Assembly: GCA_041676625.1 (NCBI GenBank)
Contig: JBAYRN010000008.1
Coordinates: forward strand, 10,809-74,808
Direction of reading: 5' to 3'
Origin: JAEXNA01 sp041676625
Lineage (GTDB): Bacteria > Vulcanimicrobiota > Xenobia > Xenobiales > JADMJV01
Length of the DNA: 64,000 nt
The translations under genes and the position numbers were made by a program. Below the pieces are notes generated by a model. That model was not told the origin of the DNA and searched no databases. It saw only the letters and a list, made by a program, of their open reading frames with translations. How positions within the stretch are numbered: position 1 is the stretch's first letter; each line of letters starts with the position of its first letter. Of this stretch, positions 51,501 to 59,647 are shown in pieces.

Positions 51501-51959
51501 CTATTTGTAGAGCCCTAGTTCTTCGCTTTCGTTCATCAATGCCTTCATCGCTTCCCTTTGCTCCTGTTTCCGGCGTTCTTTGTAACTAAGTAGGTCGGTG
51601 AGCTTAACTCTTCGGTGCGACCCAACCATGGTGTGGGGCAAGGTTTTGTTTTTCAGAAGCTTAATAAGATGGGTTCGGGAAACCCCGAGCAAATCGGCGG
51701 CGCGCTGGGTTGTTAGTACTGCATCGATCGGAGTGCAAATGACGGAATTGCCTTCGCCCAACTGCTCGAGTATCTGGGCTAAAAGATGAAACACCTTTGG
51801 CGGGATCTGAAGCTCCTTAGTTTTGTCATCTTGGTTAACCAGCCGGAACTTCTGTGTAGAATGAGAGCTTACCGATAAGTTCATAAGGGTAGCACACAGC
51901 TTGGCTTCCTCGCTTTCCTCCTCGTCCAATATCAAAGGCTTTCCCATTAGTGTGTCCAT
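51501..51959 (-). CDS. Excisionase-type (HTH_17) DNA-binding protein, orphan antitoxin-like
   Basis: 152 residues. Winged-helix segment LTTQRAADLLGVSRTHLIKLL followed by HTMVGSHRRVKLTDLLSYK, the MerR/excisionase-type motif, near residues 85-130. Many such proteins are antitoxins whose PIN-toxin gene follows directly; here the 130 nt downstream contain no toxin. Leaderless start with a strong promoter. Confidence 0.75.
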   Translation of the reverse strand: MDTLMGKPLILDEEESEEAKLCATLMNLSVSSHSTQKFRLVNQDDKTKELQIPPKVFHLLAQILEQLGEGNSVICTPIDAVLTTQRAADLLGVSRTHLIKLLKNKTLPHTMVGSHRRVKLTDLLSYKERRKQEQREAMKALMNESEELGLYK

Positions 51960-51965
51960 GCTGTT

Positions 51966-51994
51966 AGAATAATCGAAATAATCGACACTGTCCA
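51966..51994 (-). promoter_or_regulatory. Leaderless promoter with tandem 9-nt repeat
   Basis: TGGACA (51994-51989), 17-bp spacer, TATTCT (51971-51966), then 6 nt to the ATG at 51959. Between lie two tandem AATAATCGA copies (plus strand 51968-51985), a likely autoregulatory site. Confidence 0.7.
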
Positions 51995-52076
51995 GGTAAG
52001 CATTACACGGCTTAGCTCGAAACCGTCAACGATACCTTTCCCCGGATGATGGATAACGGCATCGATGATTGGGTGG

Positions 52077-52382
52077 TCATGGAGTACCGATCTCGTGGTA
52101 GCTCCGGACGATTCTGATCCCCTCCGCACAGCGCAGGAGGGTGTCCAGCCACTCTCGGTCTTGCCACAGATAGCGGACCTGGACCCCTCTTATCTCTCCC
52201 CGCAGGAGGGACTCCACCGCTTGGGATAGGGAAGAGTCCGCAGCCTGGGCGTGGTGCTGTTCTCCGCCTTTGACGGTCACGGAAAGGACCCGGGTCTGGG
52301 TGGTGAGGTCTCGCAGGAGGGCCTGCAAGGTGGGGGGATCGAGGACTGCCTGGCTGAGTTCAGGAAAGTTCAGATCGTTCAT
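52077..52382 (-). CDS. Small hypothetical protein, end of nap operon
   Basis: 101 residues. MNDLNFPELSQAVLDPPTLQ start, then mixed alpha/beta (VQVRYLWQDREWLDTLLRCAEGIRIVRSYH). ATGA overlap with the cytochrome upstream ties it to the nitrate reductase operon. No family recognised; a chaperone or regulator is possible. Confidence 0.7.
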   Translation of the reverse strand: MNDLNFPELSQAVLDPPTLQALLRDLTTQTRVLSVTVKGGEQHHAQAADSSLSQAVESLLRGEIRGVQVRYLWQDREWLDTLLRCAEGIRIVRSYHEIGTP

Positions 52383-53173
52383 GGCGGCGGACCGATGACA
52401 CCGGGCCGCAGGTCCAGGGTGGCAGAAGGGGCGTGGCATTGGGTGCAGTTGGTGCGTTCGAGGTGGGTGCTGCGCATGGGGGTGCTCCCGCTGTGGCCGT
52501 GGCACGACATACAGTTTTCCCGCATGAAGGTGCCGTGGGGAATGACTGGTGGAGCGATGGGCCAGGCTCGGTCGCCTTGTTTGGGGGGAAAGGTGCCGGA
52601 GAAAGAGTTCTCCACCTTCCGGGGGTCGATCGCCAGACCCCCCTCTGCTCCGGGAGGCACTTCATTGCCCGGAAATCCGCCCAGCCTCTCCATGTCGGGC
52701 ACGTGGCATTGGGTGCAGTTGGTGAAGCCATCGTGTGGAACCTCCGTGGCCACCAGGCGCCCCAGCTTCAACCCCTCTCCGTGGCAGGCCATGCACTCCG
52801 CGGCCGAGGACTGACGCACGTGGTGAGGGATGGTTGGGGGTGCGCCGTCGTAGGCCCGTCGTTGTTGGCGGCGCTGCAAGGCCTGGTCCAGAGTCTCCTG
52901 GGTGAGCCCAGGAGGTAGAGAGCTTTCGGGGGTGGGCCAGCCCTCACCCGGGGTGCCCGGAGGAGCGCTCCGCAGCTCGGAATAGCTCCGGGCTGTAGGA
53001 ACCTCTCTCTCGCGCACCCCGGAGGGGGCGGCGGTGACCTCCTCGGTGGGCTTGACGGTGGTGTCCATGCCGGTAATAAAGCCCACCAGCGAGATTGCGA
53101 AGACCACCACCACGAACAGGCTCAGCAAGCCCTGGGAGGGTCCCTCCTCCAAGTCGGTGGGTTCCGTCGTCAT
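52379..53173 (-). CDS. Tetraheme cytochrome c, duplicated NapB-like
   Basis: 264 residues. One N-terminal membrane helix (GLLSLFVVVVFAISLVGFITG), then two NapB-type modules, each with APP-IPH and two CxxCH sites: CMACH, CTQCH, CMSCH, CTQCH. The first module has RAYDGAPPTIPHHV and the second WPIAPPVIPHGTF. NapB is normally diheme, so this looks like an internal duplication anchored in the membrane. Likely electron donor to NapA, encoded 1 nt upstream. Confidence 0.85.
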   Translation of the reverse strand: MTTEPTDLEEGPSQGLLSLFVVVVFAISLVGFITGMDTTVKPTEEVTAAPSGVREREVPTARSYSELRSAPPGTPGEGWPTPESSLPPGLTQETLDQALQRRQQRRAYDGAPPTIPHHVRQSSAAECMACHGEGLKLGRLVATEVPHDGFTNCTQCHVPDMERLGGFPGNEVPPGAEGGLAIDPRKVENSFSGTFPPKQGDRAWPIAPPVIPHGTFMRENCMSCHGHSGSTPMRSTHLERTNCTQCHAPSATLDLRPGVIGPPP

Positions 53174-53174
53174 C

Positions 53175-55574
53175 TCAAGCCCGCCTGACCTTCACGGCGC
53201 ACTTTTTGTAGTCCGGCTGCTTGGAGTAGAAGTCGTGGGCTTCCAGGGTCACGAAATTGATGAGCAGACGCTCATCGAAGAAAGGAACAAAGACCGTGCC
53301 TTGGGGCGGCCGCCCCCGCCCGTCTATCCAGACGGGCAGCTTTATGGAGCCGCGCCGAGACGTGACCTCAACCATGTTGCCGTTGCCAATGCCCAGGGCC
53401 GAGGCGTCGTCGCGGTGCATCTCCAGATAGGCGTTGGGCATGGCCTGGCGCAGTTGGGGTATGCGCCCGGTCAGGGTGCCGCTGTGCCAGTGTTCCAGGA
53501 CCCGGCCGGTGCAGAGCCACAGGGGGTACTCCTGGTCGGGCACCTCCGGCGGCGGGACGTAGGGGCGAAACCAGATCTGGGCCCGCCCGTCGTTGCTGGT
53601 GGAGTGATAGAATTCGATCCCTTGGCCTTTGGTCACGTTGGGGTCGTCGAACTCGGCGAAGCGAAAGCGGGTCTCCCGCCAGCTTCCGTCGGGCTGCTGG
53701 ATGACCGGCCAGCGCAGGCCCCGCGCTTTCACGTACTCCTGGTAAGGGGCCAGGTTCTTGTGTTTGAAACCGCTGAAAAGCCGATACTCCTCAAACAGCT
53801 TTTCGTCCACGTTGATTTCGTAATAACGGTTCCAATCCCACACCGGCACGGACTTTCCAGAGGCGTCTTTCATCTCGAAGAGAAAGCGACCGTCCTTGTC
53901 TTTCATGCCCAGGCCCCGTTCAAAGAGACGTCGGGCCAGGGCGATGGTCTGCCAGCAGTCGTCGCGGGCCTGCCCGGGGGGCTTGACCTGGCGAAACCAC
54001 TGCTGGGTGCGTCGCTCGGAGTTGCCCACCATGCCGTTTTTTTCCACCCACATGGCGGCCGGCAGCACCAGATCGGCTACCTGGGTGGTGGCGGTGGGAT
54101 AGACGTCGGAGACGATGAGAAACTTATCCTTGTCCTTGACGCCCGGAGTCATGAGTTTGTGCACGTTGGGCAGGGTCTGCCGGGGGTTGGTGACCTGCAC
54201 GAAGATGGTGTGGATCTCTCCCCCTTTCTGCTTTTTGGGGGTGGACCAGGACTCGAACATGGCCACGGTGTGCAGGCCGGGTTCGGGGTTGATGCGCCCG
54301 GGGGAGAGATTCCAGATCTCTTCGGTCTTGCGGCGATGCTCCTCATCGGTCACCACCAGACCGCCCGGCAGGGCGTGGGCCAGGGTACCCACCTCTCGTA
54401 CCGTGCCGCAGGCCGAAGGCTGTCCGGTCAGCGAGGTGGGGGCGTTTCCGGGGGTGCCGAAGTGGCCCGATAGGAGGTGCACCCCGTGCACCAGGCAGTT
54501 GATGGCGGTGCCCTGGGTGTGCTGGTTCATGCCCATGCACCAAAGGGAGGTGATCCTGAGCTTGCGGTCGGCAAAGAGGTTTGCCAGCATGCGCAGATCC
54601 TGGGTACTCACTCCGGAAAGTTCGTGCACCTTTTCGGGGGTGTAGGGAGCCAGGCTGTCCCGAAACTCCTGGAAGCTTATGGCTTTCCCGGGCAGGGTCG
54701 GGGGATCACTATCGGCCCGAAAAGCGCAGTGTTTGTCCACGAACTCCTTGTCCCAGCTCTCACTCACCACCAGCAGATGCATGATCCCCAGGGCGATGGC
54801 CAGATCTCCCTGGGACTTCATCTGTAGGTAGTGCTGGGCCTGGGCGGTGGTGCGGGTGCGGCGGGTACCGATGTCGATCAGCAAGACCTCCTCTCCCTTC
54901 GAGCGGCGGTCCACGATCCGGCTGAATAGGACGGGGTGCATCTCGGCGGGGTTGTTGCCCCAGCAGATCACCACATCGGCTTTATCCAGGTCGTCGAAGC
55001 AACCGGCCGGCTCATCCACCCCGTAGGTGGCCAAAAAGCCGGTGACCGCCGAGGACATACAAAGCCGCGCGTTGGGATCGATGTTGTTGTTGGCAAGACC
55101 TCCCTTCATAAACTTTTGGGCGGCGTAGCCCTCGGGGATGGTCCACTGACCGCTGCCGTAGAAAGCAAACCCCTGAGGGTCGAGCTGGACCCGATCGGCC
55201 ATCACCTCGAGGGCCTGCTCCCAACTGATCGGGACGAGCTTTCCGTTCTTGCGCAATAGCGGTGTGGTCAGGCGATCCTTGCCGTAGAGGGCCAGTCCCA
55301 CGTGGTAGCCCTTGACACACAGAAGACCCCGATTGACCTCGGCCGCCTGGTCGCCCGCGATGGCCACCACCTTGCCCTCTCGGGTACCCACCTGCACGTG
55401 GCAACCGGTGCCGCAGAAGCGGCAGGGCGCCTTGTTCCAGGTGATCCCTCCGGAGCGGGCCGCCTGCTCCGGGGCCAGGCCGGACTCTTGAGCCCAGGCC
55501 TCCCAATTGAGTCCGGAGGCCGCGGCGGTGGCCACCGCCAGGGCGCTCATTTTCAGTATGTCCCGGCGTTTCAT
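53175..55574 (-). CDS. napA: Periplasmic nitrate reductase catalytic subunit
   Basis: 799 residues. Reduces nitrate to nitrite at a Mo-bis-MGD site. Tat signal MKRRDILKMSALAVATAAA, 4Fe-4S cluster CRFCGTGCHVQV with a later CVKGYH, and Mo-ligand Cys in ARLCMSSAVTGF. Tail binding regions include VLPAAMWVEKNG and RVLEHWHSGTLTGR. Close to full NapA length. ATGA overlap with napD ahead of it. Confidence 0.95.
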   Translation of the reverse strand: MKRRDILKMSALAVATAAASGLNWEAWAQESGLAPEQAARSGGITWNKAPCRFCGTGCHVQVGTREGKVVAIAGDQAAEVNRGLLCVKGYHVGLALYGKDRLTTPLLRKNGKLVPISWEQALEVMADRVQLDPQGFAFYGSGQWTIPEGYAAQKFMKGGLANNNIDPNARLCMSSAVTGFLATYGVDEPAGCFDDLDKADVVICWGNNPAEMHPVLFSRIVDRRSKGEEVLLIDIGTRRTRTTAQAQHYLQMKSQGDLAIALGIMHLLVVSESWDKEFVDKHCAFRADSDPPTLPGKAISFQEFRDSLAPYTPEKVHELSGVSTQDLRMLANLFADRKLRITSLWCMGMNQHTQGTAINCLVHGVHLLSGHFGTPGNAPTSLTGQPSACGTVREVGTLAHALPGGLVVTDEEHRRKTEEIWNLSPGRINPEPGLHTVAMFESWSTPKKQKGGEIHTIFVQVTNPRQTLPNVHKLMTPGVKDKDKFLIVSDVYPTATTQVADLVLPAAMWVEKNGMVGNSERRTQQWFRQVKPPGQARDDCWQTIALARRLFERGLGMKDKDGRFLFEMKDASGKSVPVWDWNRYYEINVDEKLFEEYRLFSGFKHKNLAPYQEYVKARGLRWPVIQQPDGSWRETRFRFAEFDDPNVTKGQGIEFYHSTSNDGRAQIWFRPYVPPPEVPDQEYPLWLCTGRVLEHWHSGTLTGRIPQLRQAMPNAYLEMHRDDASALGIGNGNMVEVTSRRGSIKLPVWIDGRGRPPQGTVFVPFFDERLLINFVTLEAHDFYSKQPDYKKCAVKVRRA

Positions 55575-55831
55575 TGGGGGACTTCCTCTCTCTCTACCAG
55601 GTCGGAAAAGTCGCTAAAAACAACCGTTGCAAAGACTACCCCCGGCAGTGCCTCGAGCTGTGCCCAGAGAGCTCTTTCTTCGGTCCGAGAGGAGCAGTCG
55701 AGGACCACTGGCAGGCCCAGGAGTTGCGGCTCTCCCACTTCAATGGCGTGGTGCTGTTCCAGAAAGTCGAGCACCACTTGGCGGCTTTCCGGCTGTCGGC
55801 TGAGGGTTAGGACGGCAGCTACTATGGGCAT
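55571..55831 (-). CDS. napD: NapA maturation chaperone
   Basis: 86 residues, cytoplasmic ferredoxin-like fold that binds the NapA Tat signal. PIVAAVLTLSRQPESRQVV start, LPGVVFATVVFSDFSD core and a C-terminal acidic tail. Family assigned by position and size; a shorter start than the open frame is chosen. ATGA overlap with napA. Confidence 0.8.
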   Translation of the reverse strand: MPIVAAVLTLSRQPESRQVVLDFLEQHHAIEVGEPQLLGLPVVLDCSSRTEERALWAQLEALPGVVFATVVFSDFSDLVEREEVPQ

Positions 55832-57096
55832 GGAGGCTCCTTTCCTTTGTGCAGCCTGCCGTTGAAGACGGAGACCGCGATCTTGACCCCCAGGGTGAAG
55901 ATCATCATGCCCAGGGCCCACACCCCCATCGAGACCCGCCACTCCACCAGGCTGGGCAGGTACTCCACCACCTCGTGAAGTGTGCTGGGGATGAACCCGG
56001 GCACGATGAGGCCGATCCCTTTTTCGATCCAAACCCCCAGCAGGGCCATCACGCAGGCCAGGTCGATGCGCCAGAGTTGAGAGCGCTGACTGGACGACAA
56101 GAAGAGCACGGCGCTGCCAAGGTTCAGGACGATGGCCGACCAGATCCAGGGCACCAAGGCGGACTTACCGTGCAGTCCGAAGTAGAGATACTCGGCCGAG
56201 GCCAGGTGGCTGCCACCGGTGTAGAACTCGGTGAAGACCTCGGAGCCGAACAGGAATAGGTTCAGCAACACCGTCACCCGCACGATGGCGATCAGGGTGG
56301 TCAGGGCTTTGCGGTCCACCGCGAAGTCGGTGAAGCGTTTGACCGCCTGGAGCGCCAGGATGATGAAGGCCGGGCCGGTCACGAACGCCGAGGCGATGAA
56401 GCGGGGCGCCAGGATGGCGGTGTTCCAGAAAGGTCGGCCTCCCAGTCCGCTGTAAAGAAAAGCGGTGACGGTGTGGATGGAGACGGCCCAGGCGATGGAG
56501 AGAAAGACGAAGGGGATGTACCAGCGCGGATTTGGCTGCAGGCCCAGGTATCTCATGTAGAGGAGATAGCCTACCACGTGGGCGTTCAAGAGGAGATAGC
56601 CGGGCAGCACGATTATGTCCCAGGTGAGCATGGAGATGGGCCAGTGGAAGCGACCGATCCCCGGGATCAGGTGCCACATTCGGTCCACCCGTCCCAGGTC
56701 CACAGTGACAAAAGCGATAGCCACCACGATGGAAGAGATGGCCAGGATCTCCCCGATGATCACCACGTCGTGCATGGCTTTGTTGCGGTACAAGTAGGCG
56801 GGTATGACCATCATCACGGCCCCCGCCGCGAGTCCCACCGCGTAAGTGAAGTTTCCGATGTATAGACCCCAGGAGACGTGATCGGACATCCCGGTCACCC
56901 CCTGGCCCAGTACCAGTTGCCGGCAATAGGCGTTGATCCCCACCAGGCACACGGCGGTCAGGGCTATCATCCAGGCATAAAAGAGGGGAGGGCCGTCAGT
57001 ACCTACCATGATGGCCTTGCGCAGAAAGCTCGGGTAGCTCAGCAGGGCGGTGCCGAGGTTCTGGTCCTGGGGTTTATGTTGGGTTGCCTCGGTCAT
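55822..57096 (-). CDS. NrfD-type integral membrane quinol dehydrogenase subunit
   Basis: 424 residues with eight or more membrane helices. NrfD/PsrC family: ALTAVCLVGINAYCRQL, GVTGMSDHVSWGLYIGNFTYAVG, GRVDRMWHLIPGIGRFHWPISM, and NAHVVGYLLYMRYLG. Oxidises quinol and passes electrons to the Fe-S partner encoded just upstream. Replaces NapC/NapH in this cluster. Confidence 0.92.
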   Translation of the reverse strand: MTEATQHKPQDQNLGTALLSYPSFLRKAIMVGTDGPPLFYAWMIALTAVCLVGINAYCRQLVLGQGVTGMSDHVSWGLYIGNFTYAVGLAAGAVMMVIPAYLYRNKAMHDVVIIGEILAISSIVVAIAFVTVDLGRVDRMWHLIPGIGRFHWPISMLTWDIIVLPGYLLLNAHVVGYLLYMRYLGLQPNPRWYIPFVFLSIAWAVSIHTVTAFLYSGLGGRPFWNTAILAPRFIASAFVTGPAFIILALQAVKRFTDFAVDRKALTTLIAIVRVTVLLNLFLFGSEVFTEFYTGGSHLASAEYLYFGLHGKSALVPWIWSAIVLNLGSAVLFLSSSQRSQLWRIDLACVMALLGVWIEKGIGLIVPGFIPSTLHEVVEYLPSLVEWRVSMGVWALGMMIFTLGVKIAVSVFNGRLHKGKEPPCP

Positions 57097-57101
57097 AAAC
57101 T

Positions 57102-58010
57102 TTACTCATCAAAAAAGTAGAAGAACCGGGGTTGTGTCCCCAGTTCTTCTTTAAGCACAAAGACCCGTTTGTTCTCCAGCACCCAACGGATCTCGGAGTT
57201 CGGGTCGGCCAGATTGCCGAAGACCCGAGCCCCAGTGGGGCAGGCCTCCAGACACGCGGGTAAACGCCCCTTGCGGGTGCGGTGCAGGCAGAAGGTGCAT
57301 TTTTCCATGACTCCCACCGGGCGGATGCGGTTGGAGAGATAGGCCTGTTCGGGGTTGATCTCAGCGGCCGGGATTTCCGGCTTGCTCCAGTTGAAACGGC
57401 GGGCGTGATAAGGACAGGCGGCCTCGCAATAGCGGCAACCGATGCACCAATCGTAGTCCACCACCACGATGCCGTCGGACTCTTTCCATGTGGCCTCCAC
57501 CGGGCAGACCGAGACGCAGGGAGGGTTGTCGCACTGCTGGCACTGGACGGGCATGTAAAACTTGTCCTTGGCGGGTACGGGGTGGTCGTAGGTGGTGCTG
57601 CCGTTGGCCATATCCAGGCTTCCCATTTTCATCTCGAAAACTCGGATGTAGGAGTTGTTGGTGGCCCGGTCGTGATTGTTTTCGATATGGCAAGCCTCGG
57701 CACACTTGCGACAGCCGATGCAGATGGAGAGGTTCAGGGCGTAGCCGAATTCGACCCCCGGGGTGGGGCGCACATCTTCCACCTGCACGGTTGCTCCGTA
57801 CTCCTTTTTGGTCTTGGCTTCGATGCGGCGCAACACCCGCTTCATCTCGGCCGGACTCATCTCCTGATAGTGCTTTTGCAGGAAATCGTCCATGGACATG
57901 TCCTGATTCCATTCGGTGAGGGGAGCCAGGGCCCGGGCGAAGGCGGCCGCCCCCAGAGTGGCCCCCACCATCTTCAGGGCGGTGCGGCGATTAACTTTGC
58001 TCTCACTCAT
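57102..58010 (-). CDS. NrfC/DmsB-type 4Fe-4S ferredoxin subunit
   Basis: 302 residues. Tat-like leader NRRTALKMVGATLGAAAFA, a linker, then four Fe-S binding sets: CIGCRKCAEAC, CQQCDNPPCVSVC, CIGCRYCEAAC and CTFCLHRTRKGRLPAC. Partner of NrfD, facing the periplasm. Overlaps the upstream cytochrome gene by 8 nt, and ends 5 nt before the NrfD gene. Confidence 0.93.
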   Translation of the reverse strand: MSESKVNRRTALKMVGATLGAAAFARALAPLTEWNQDMSMDDFLQKHYQEMSPAEMKRVLRRIEAKTKKEYGATVQVEDVRPTPGVEFGYALNLSICIGCRKCAEACHIENNHDRATNNSYIRVFEMKMGSLDMANGSTTYDHPVPAKDKFYMPVQCQQCDNPPCVSVCPVEATWKESDGIVVVDYDWCIGCRYCEAACPYHARRFNWSKPEIPAAEINPEQAYLSNRIRPVGVMEKCTFCLHRTRKGRLPACLEACPTGARVFGNLADPNSEIRWVLENKRVFVLKEELGTQPRFFYFFDE

Positions 58011-58617
58011 GGTGGGGGTCCTCCTCCCGGGGCCAGGTCAAAAAGCGGTCTTTGGGAGGGTGAACGGGCATGACCTGGGGGTAGGCAGGCTGGTGAGCGG
58101 TGTGGCAATCCACACAGTTGTTGCGTTTCCGCTCGCCCCGGCGCAGATCCCAGTAGCCCTCCATTCCGCCGTGGGAGCCGTTTTGATAGTCGCGATACTG
58201 GGGGCCGTGGCACTGGGCGCAGAGGGTCATCACCTGGTCGAAATCCAGCAGCGTGCCGTCGGCCAGATGGAGCCTGGAGCGGTCTTCGTCGTGGCAGGCG
58301 TTGCAACTCTGGGCGCCGTGCATGACCTGCAGGTTCTTGTGAAAATCGGCTGGAGCGTCCTGGCTGATCAGGGCCCCCTTCTGGGCGGTCCCGTGACAGG
58401 TCCGGCAGGAAACCCCCAGCGGGGTGTCCACGTGATCTTTGAGGAAGGTGTCGACACTACCCAGGGTCTTGGGTTGGTGGATCTCCACGGTCTGTTTCGG
58501 AGCGTCCGCAGGCACCGGCGGTCCGTAAGCCCGCTCGGGTACTATGGTGCCTCGACAGGAGGCGCCTAGCAAGACGGCCAGTGCACCAAGCACCATGTTT
58601 TTCCAGATCTCCGTCAC
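58003..58617 (-). CDS. Tetraheme cytochrome c lipoprotein, first nap gene
   Basis: 204 residues from the GTG. Lipoprotein signal MVLGALAVLLGASCRG with lipobox GASC, then four CxxCH sites: CRTCH, CNACH, CAQCH, CVDCH. Resembles NrfH/cytochrome c7-type shuttles but not NapC. Leaderless GTG under an FNR-type promoter. Likely links NrfCD to NapA. Confidence 0.87.
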   Translation of the reverse strand: MTEIWKNMVLGALAVLLGASCRGTIVPERAYGPPVPADAPKQTVEIHQPKTLGSVDTFLKDHVDTPLGVSCRTCHGTAQKGALISQDAPADFHKNLQVMHGAQSCNACHDEDRSRLHLADGTLLDFDQVMTLCAQCHGPQYRDYQNGSHGGMEGYWDLRRGERKRNNCVDCHTAHQPAYPQVMPVHPPKDRFLTWPREEDPHHE

Positions 58618-58623
58618 CGGCCA

Positions 58624-58665
58624 AGACTAACCGAGGACGATCAGCCCGGCACTGATCTCGATCAA
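58624..58665 (-). promoter_or_regulatory. FNR-type class II promoter of the nap operon
   Basis: Dyad TTGATCGAGATCAG (58665-58652, minus) is one base from TTGAT-N4-ATCAA. 22 nt later comes TAGTCT (58629-58624), then 6 nt to the GTG at 58617. The dyad centre is exactly -41.5 from a start site that coincides with the GTG, so the mRNA is predicted leaderless. Confidence 0.75.
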
Positions 58666-58693
58666 GTTTTTGGAAAGAAGTTTGCCTTCTCCC

Positions 58694-58948
58694 TTAGTTT
58701 TTGGCGAAATTCAAGATGATCTCACCGGGCTCTCGCTTGACGTAATCGATGCTGACTTTCTCTCCGTAGTGGTCCCGGATCTGGGCCAGCAGGGGGATCG
58801 GGTCGTGGTCGTTGCAGAACCGCATGGTTTCCCCGGGGTAGAGGGCGTCCAGGGCTCCGAAGATGGCTGCGTGGCGAAAGCGTTTGGCGATGCCCCGGGC
58901 GTCGAATTCGTGGGAAAGGTCGGCGCGAGGAATATTAGGGTGAGACAT
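58694..58948 (-). CDS. DUF2249 domain protein
   Basis: 84 residues. IPRADLSHEFDARGIAKRFRHAAIF start, then ETMRFCNDHDPIPLLAQI and EKVSIDYVKREPGEIILNF: DUF2249, a SirA/TusA-like fold found near denitrification and NO-handling genes. AGGAG precedes the ATG at 58948. FNR-type promoter upstream. Confidence 0.9.
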   Translation of the reverse strand: MSHPNIPRADLSHEFDARGIAKRFRHAAIFGALDALYPGETMRFCNDHDPIPLLAQIRDHYGEKVSIDYVKREPGEIILNFAKN

Positions 58949-58997
58949 GATGATTCTCCTATCTAAGTGCCCGTCAGGCAGGCTGTAAGATAGAGGA

Positions 58998-59039
58998 ATT
59001 ATCCTAAGGAAAATCTTTGCCAACCTTGATCTAGATCAT
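58998..59039 (-). promoter_or_regulatory. FNR-type class II promoter of the DUF2249 gene
   Basis: Dyad ATGATCTAGATCAA on the minus strand (59039-59026), one base from consensus, 22 nt, then GATAAT (59003-58998). Centre -41.5 from a predicted start at 58991, giving a 43-nt leader with AGGAG. Confidence 0.75.
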
Positions 59040-59062
59040 TGATCGGGGTTTTGTGTGAAGTC

Positions 59063-59647
59063 TCAGTACTTCACTGAACAGCCGTATGGGCGAGTGGTCG
59101 GAACCGAGACACCCTTACCGGCGTGGGCTTCGGTGAGGGCCTGATCCACGTAGTTGATATCCGCCCGGTCGTCGATGGCGCCGTTGTACAAAACGATCTG
59201 TTCAGGAGAGATGACGAACATGTGGGGAGTGGTCTTGGCGCTGTAAAGACGGCCGATGTCTCCGGACTCATCCAGCAACAGATGAGCGGGCTTGGCTTTC
59301 TTTTCAGCCACCAGCGCGTCGGCTGCCGCCGGGGAGTTGTGCCCCTGGGTGCCCGGTTTGGAAGAGCAGATGCTCAACCAGACCACGTCTTCTCCACCCC
59401 ATTTCTCCTGCAGGGCCTGCATCTTGCCCGCGTCGTACTGGGCTTTGACGTAAGGGCACTGGTGATTGAACCACTCCAGTACCACGAATTTGCCGCCAAA
59501 CTCGGAAAGCTTGACTTCCTTTCCGGCTGTATCCTGGATCTCAAAATCAGGTGCCTTTTCCCCCACTGGTGCCGCCGAGACGGCTCCCATCAGACAGAGT
59601 GACAAAATTAGACCTAAAAATTGGCTGCTACGAATTTGCTTTCTCAT
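59063..59647 (-). CDS. Secreted redoxin-family protein
   Basis: 194 residues, AhpC/TSA-like. Signal peptide LGLILSLCLMGAVSA, then FEIQDTAGKEVKLSEFGGKF, catalytic region FNHQCPYVKAQYDAG (single Cys), KTTPHMFVISPEQ and a C-terminal YGCSVKY Cys. Thiol peroxidase or disulfide-type role in the periplasm. Coupled by ATGA to the DsbD-N-like gene. Confidence 0.88.
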   Translation of the reverse strand: MRKQIRSSQFLGLILSLCLMGAVSAAPVGEKAPDFEIQDTAGKEVKLSEFGGKFVVLEWFNHQCPYVKAQYDAGKMQALQEKWGGEDVVWLSICSSKPGTQGHNSPAAADALVAEKKAKPAHLLLDESGDIGRLYSAKTTPHMFVISPEQIVLYNGAIDDRADINYVDQALTEAHAGKGVSVPTTRPYGCSVKY

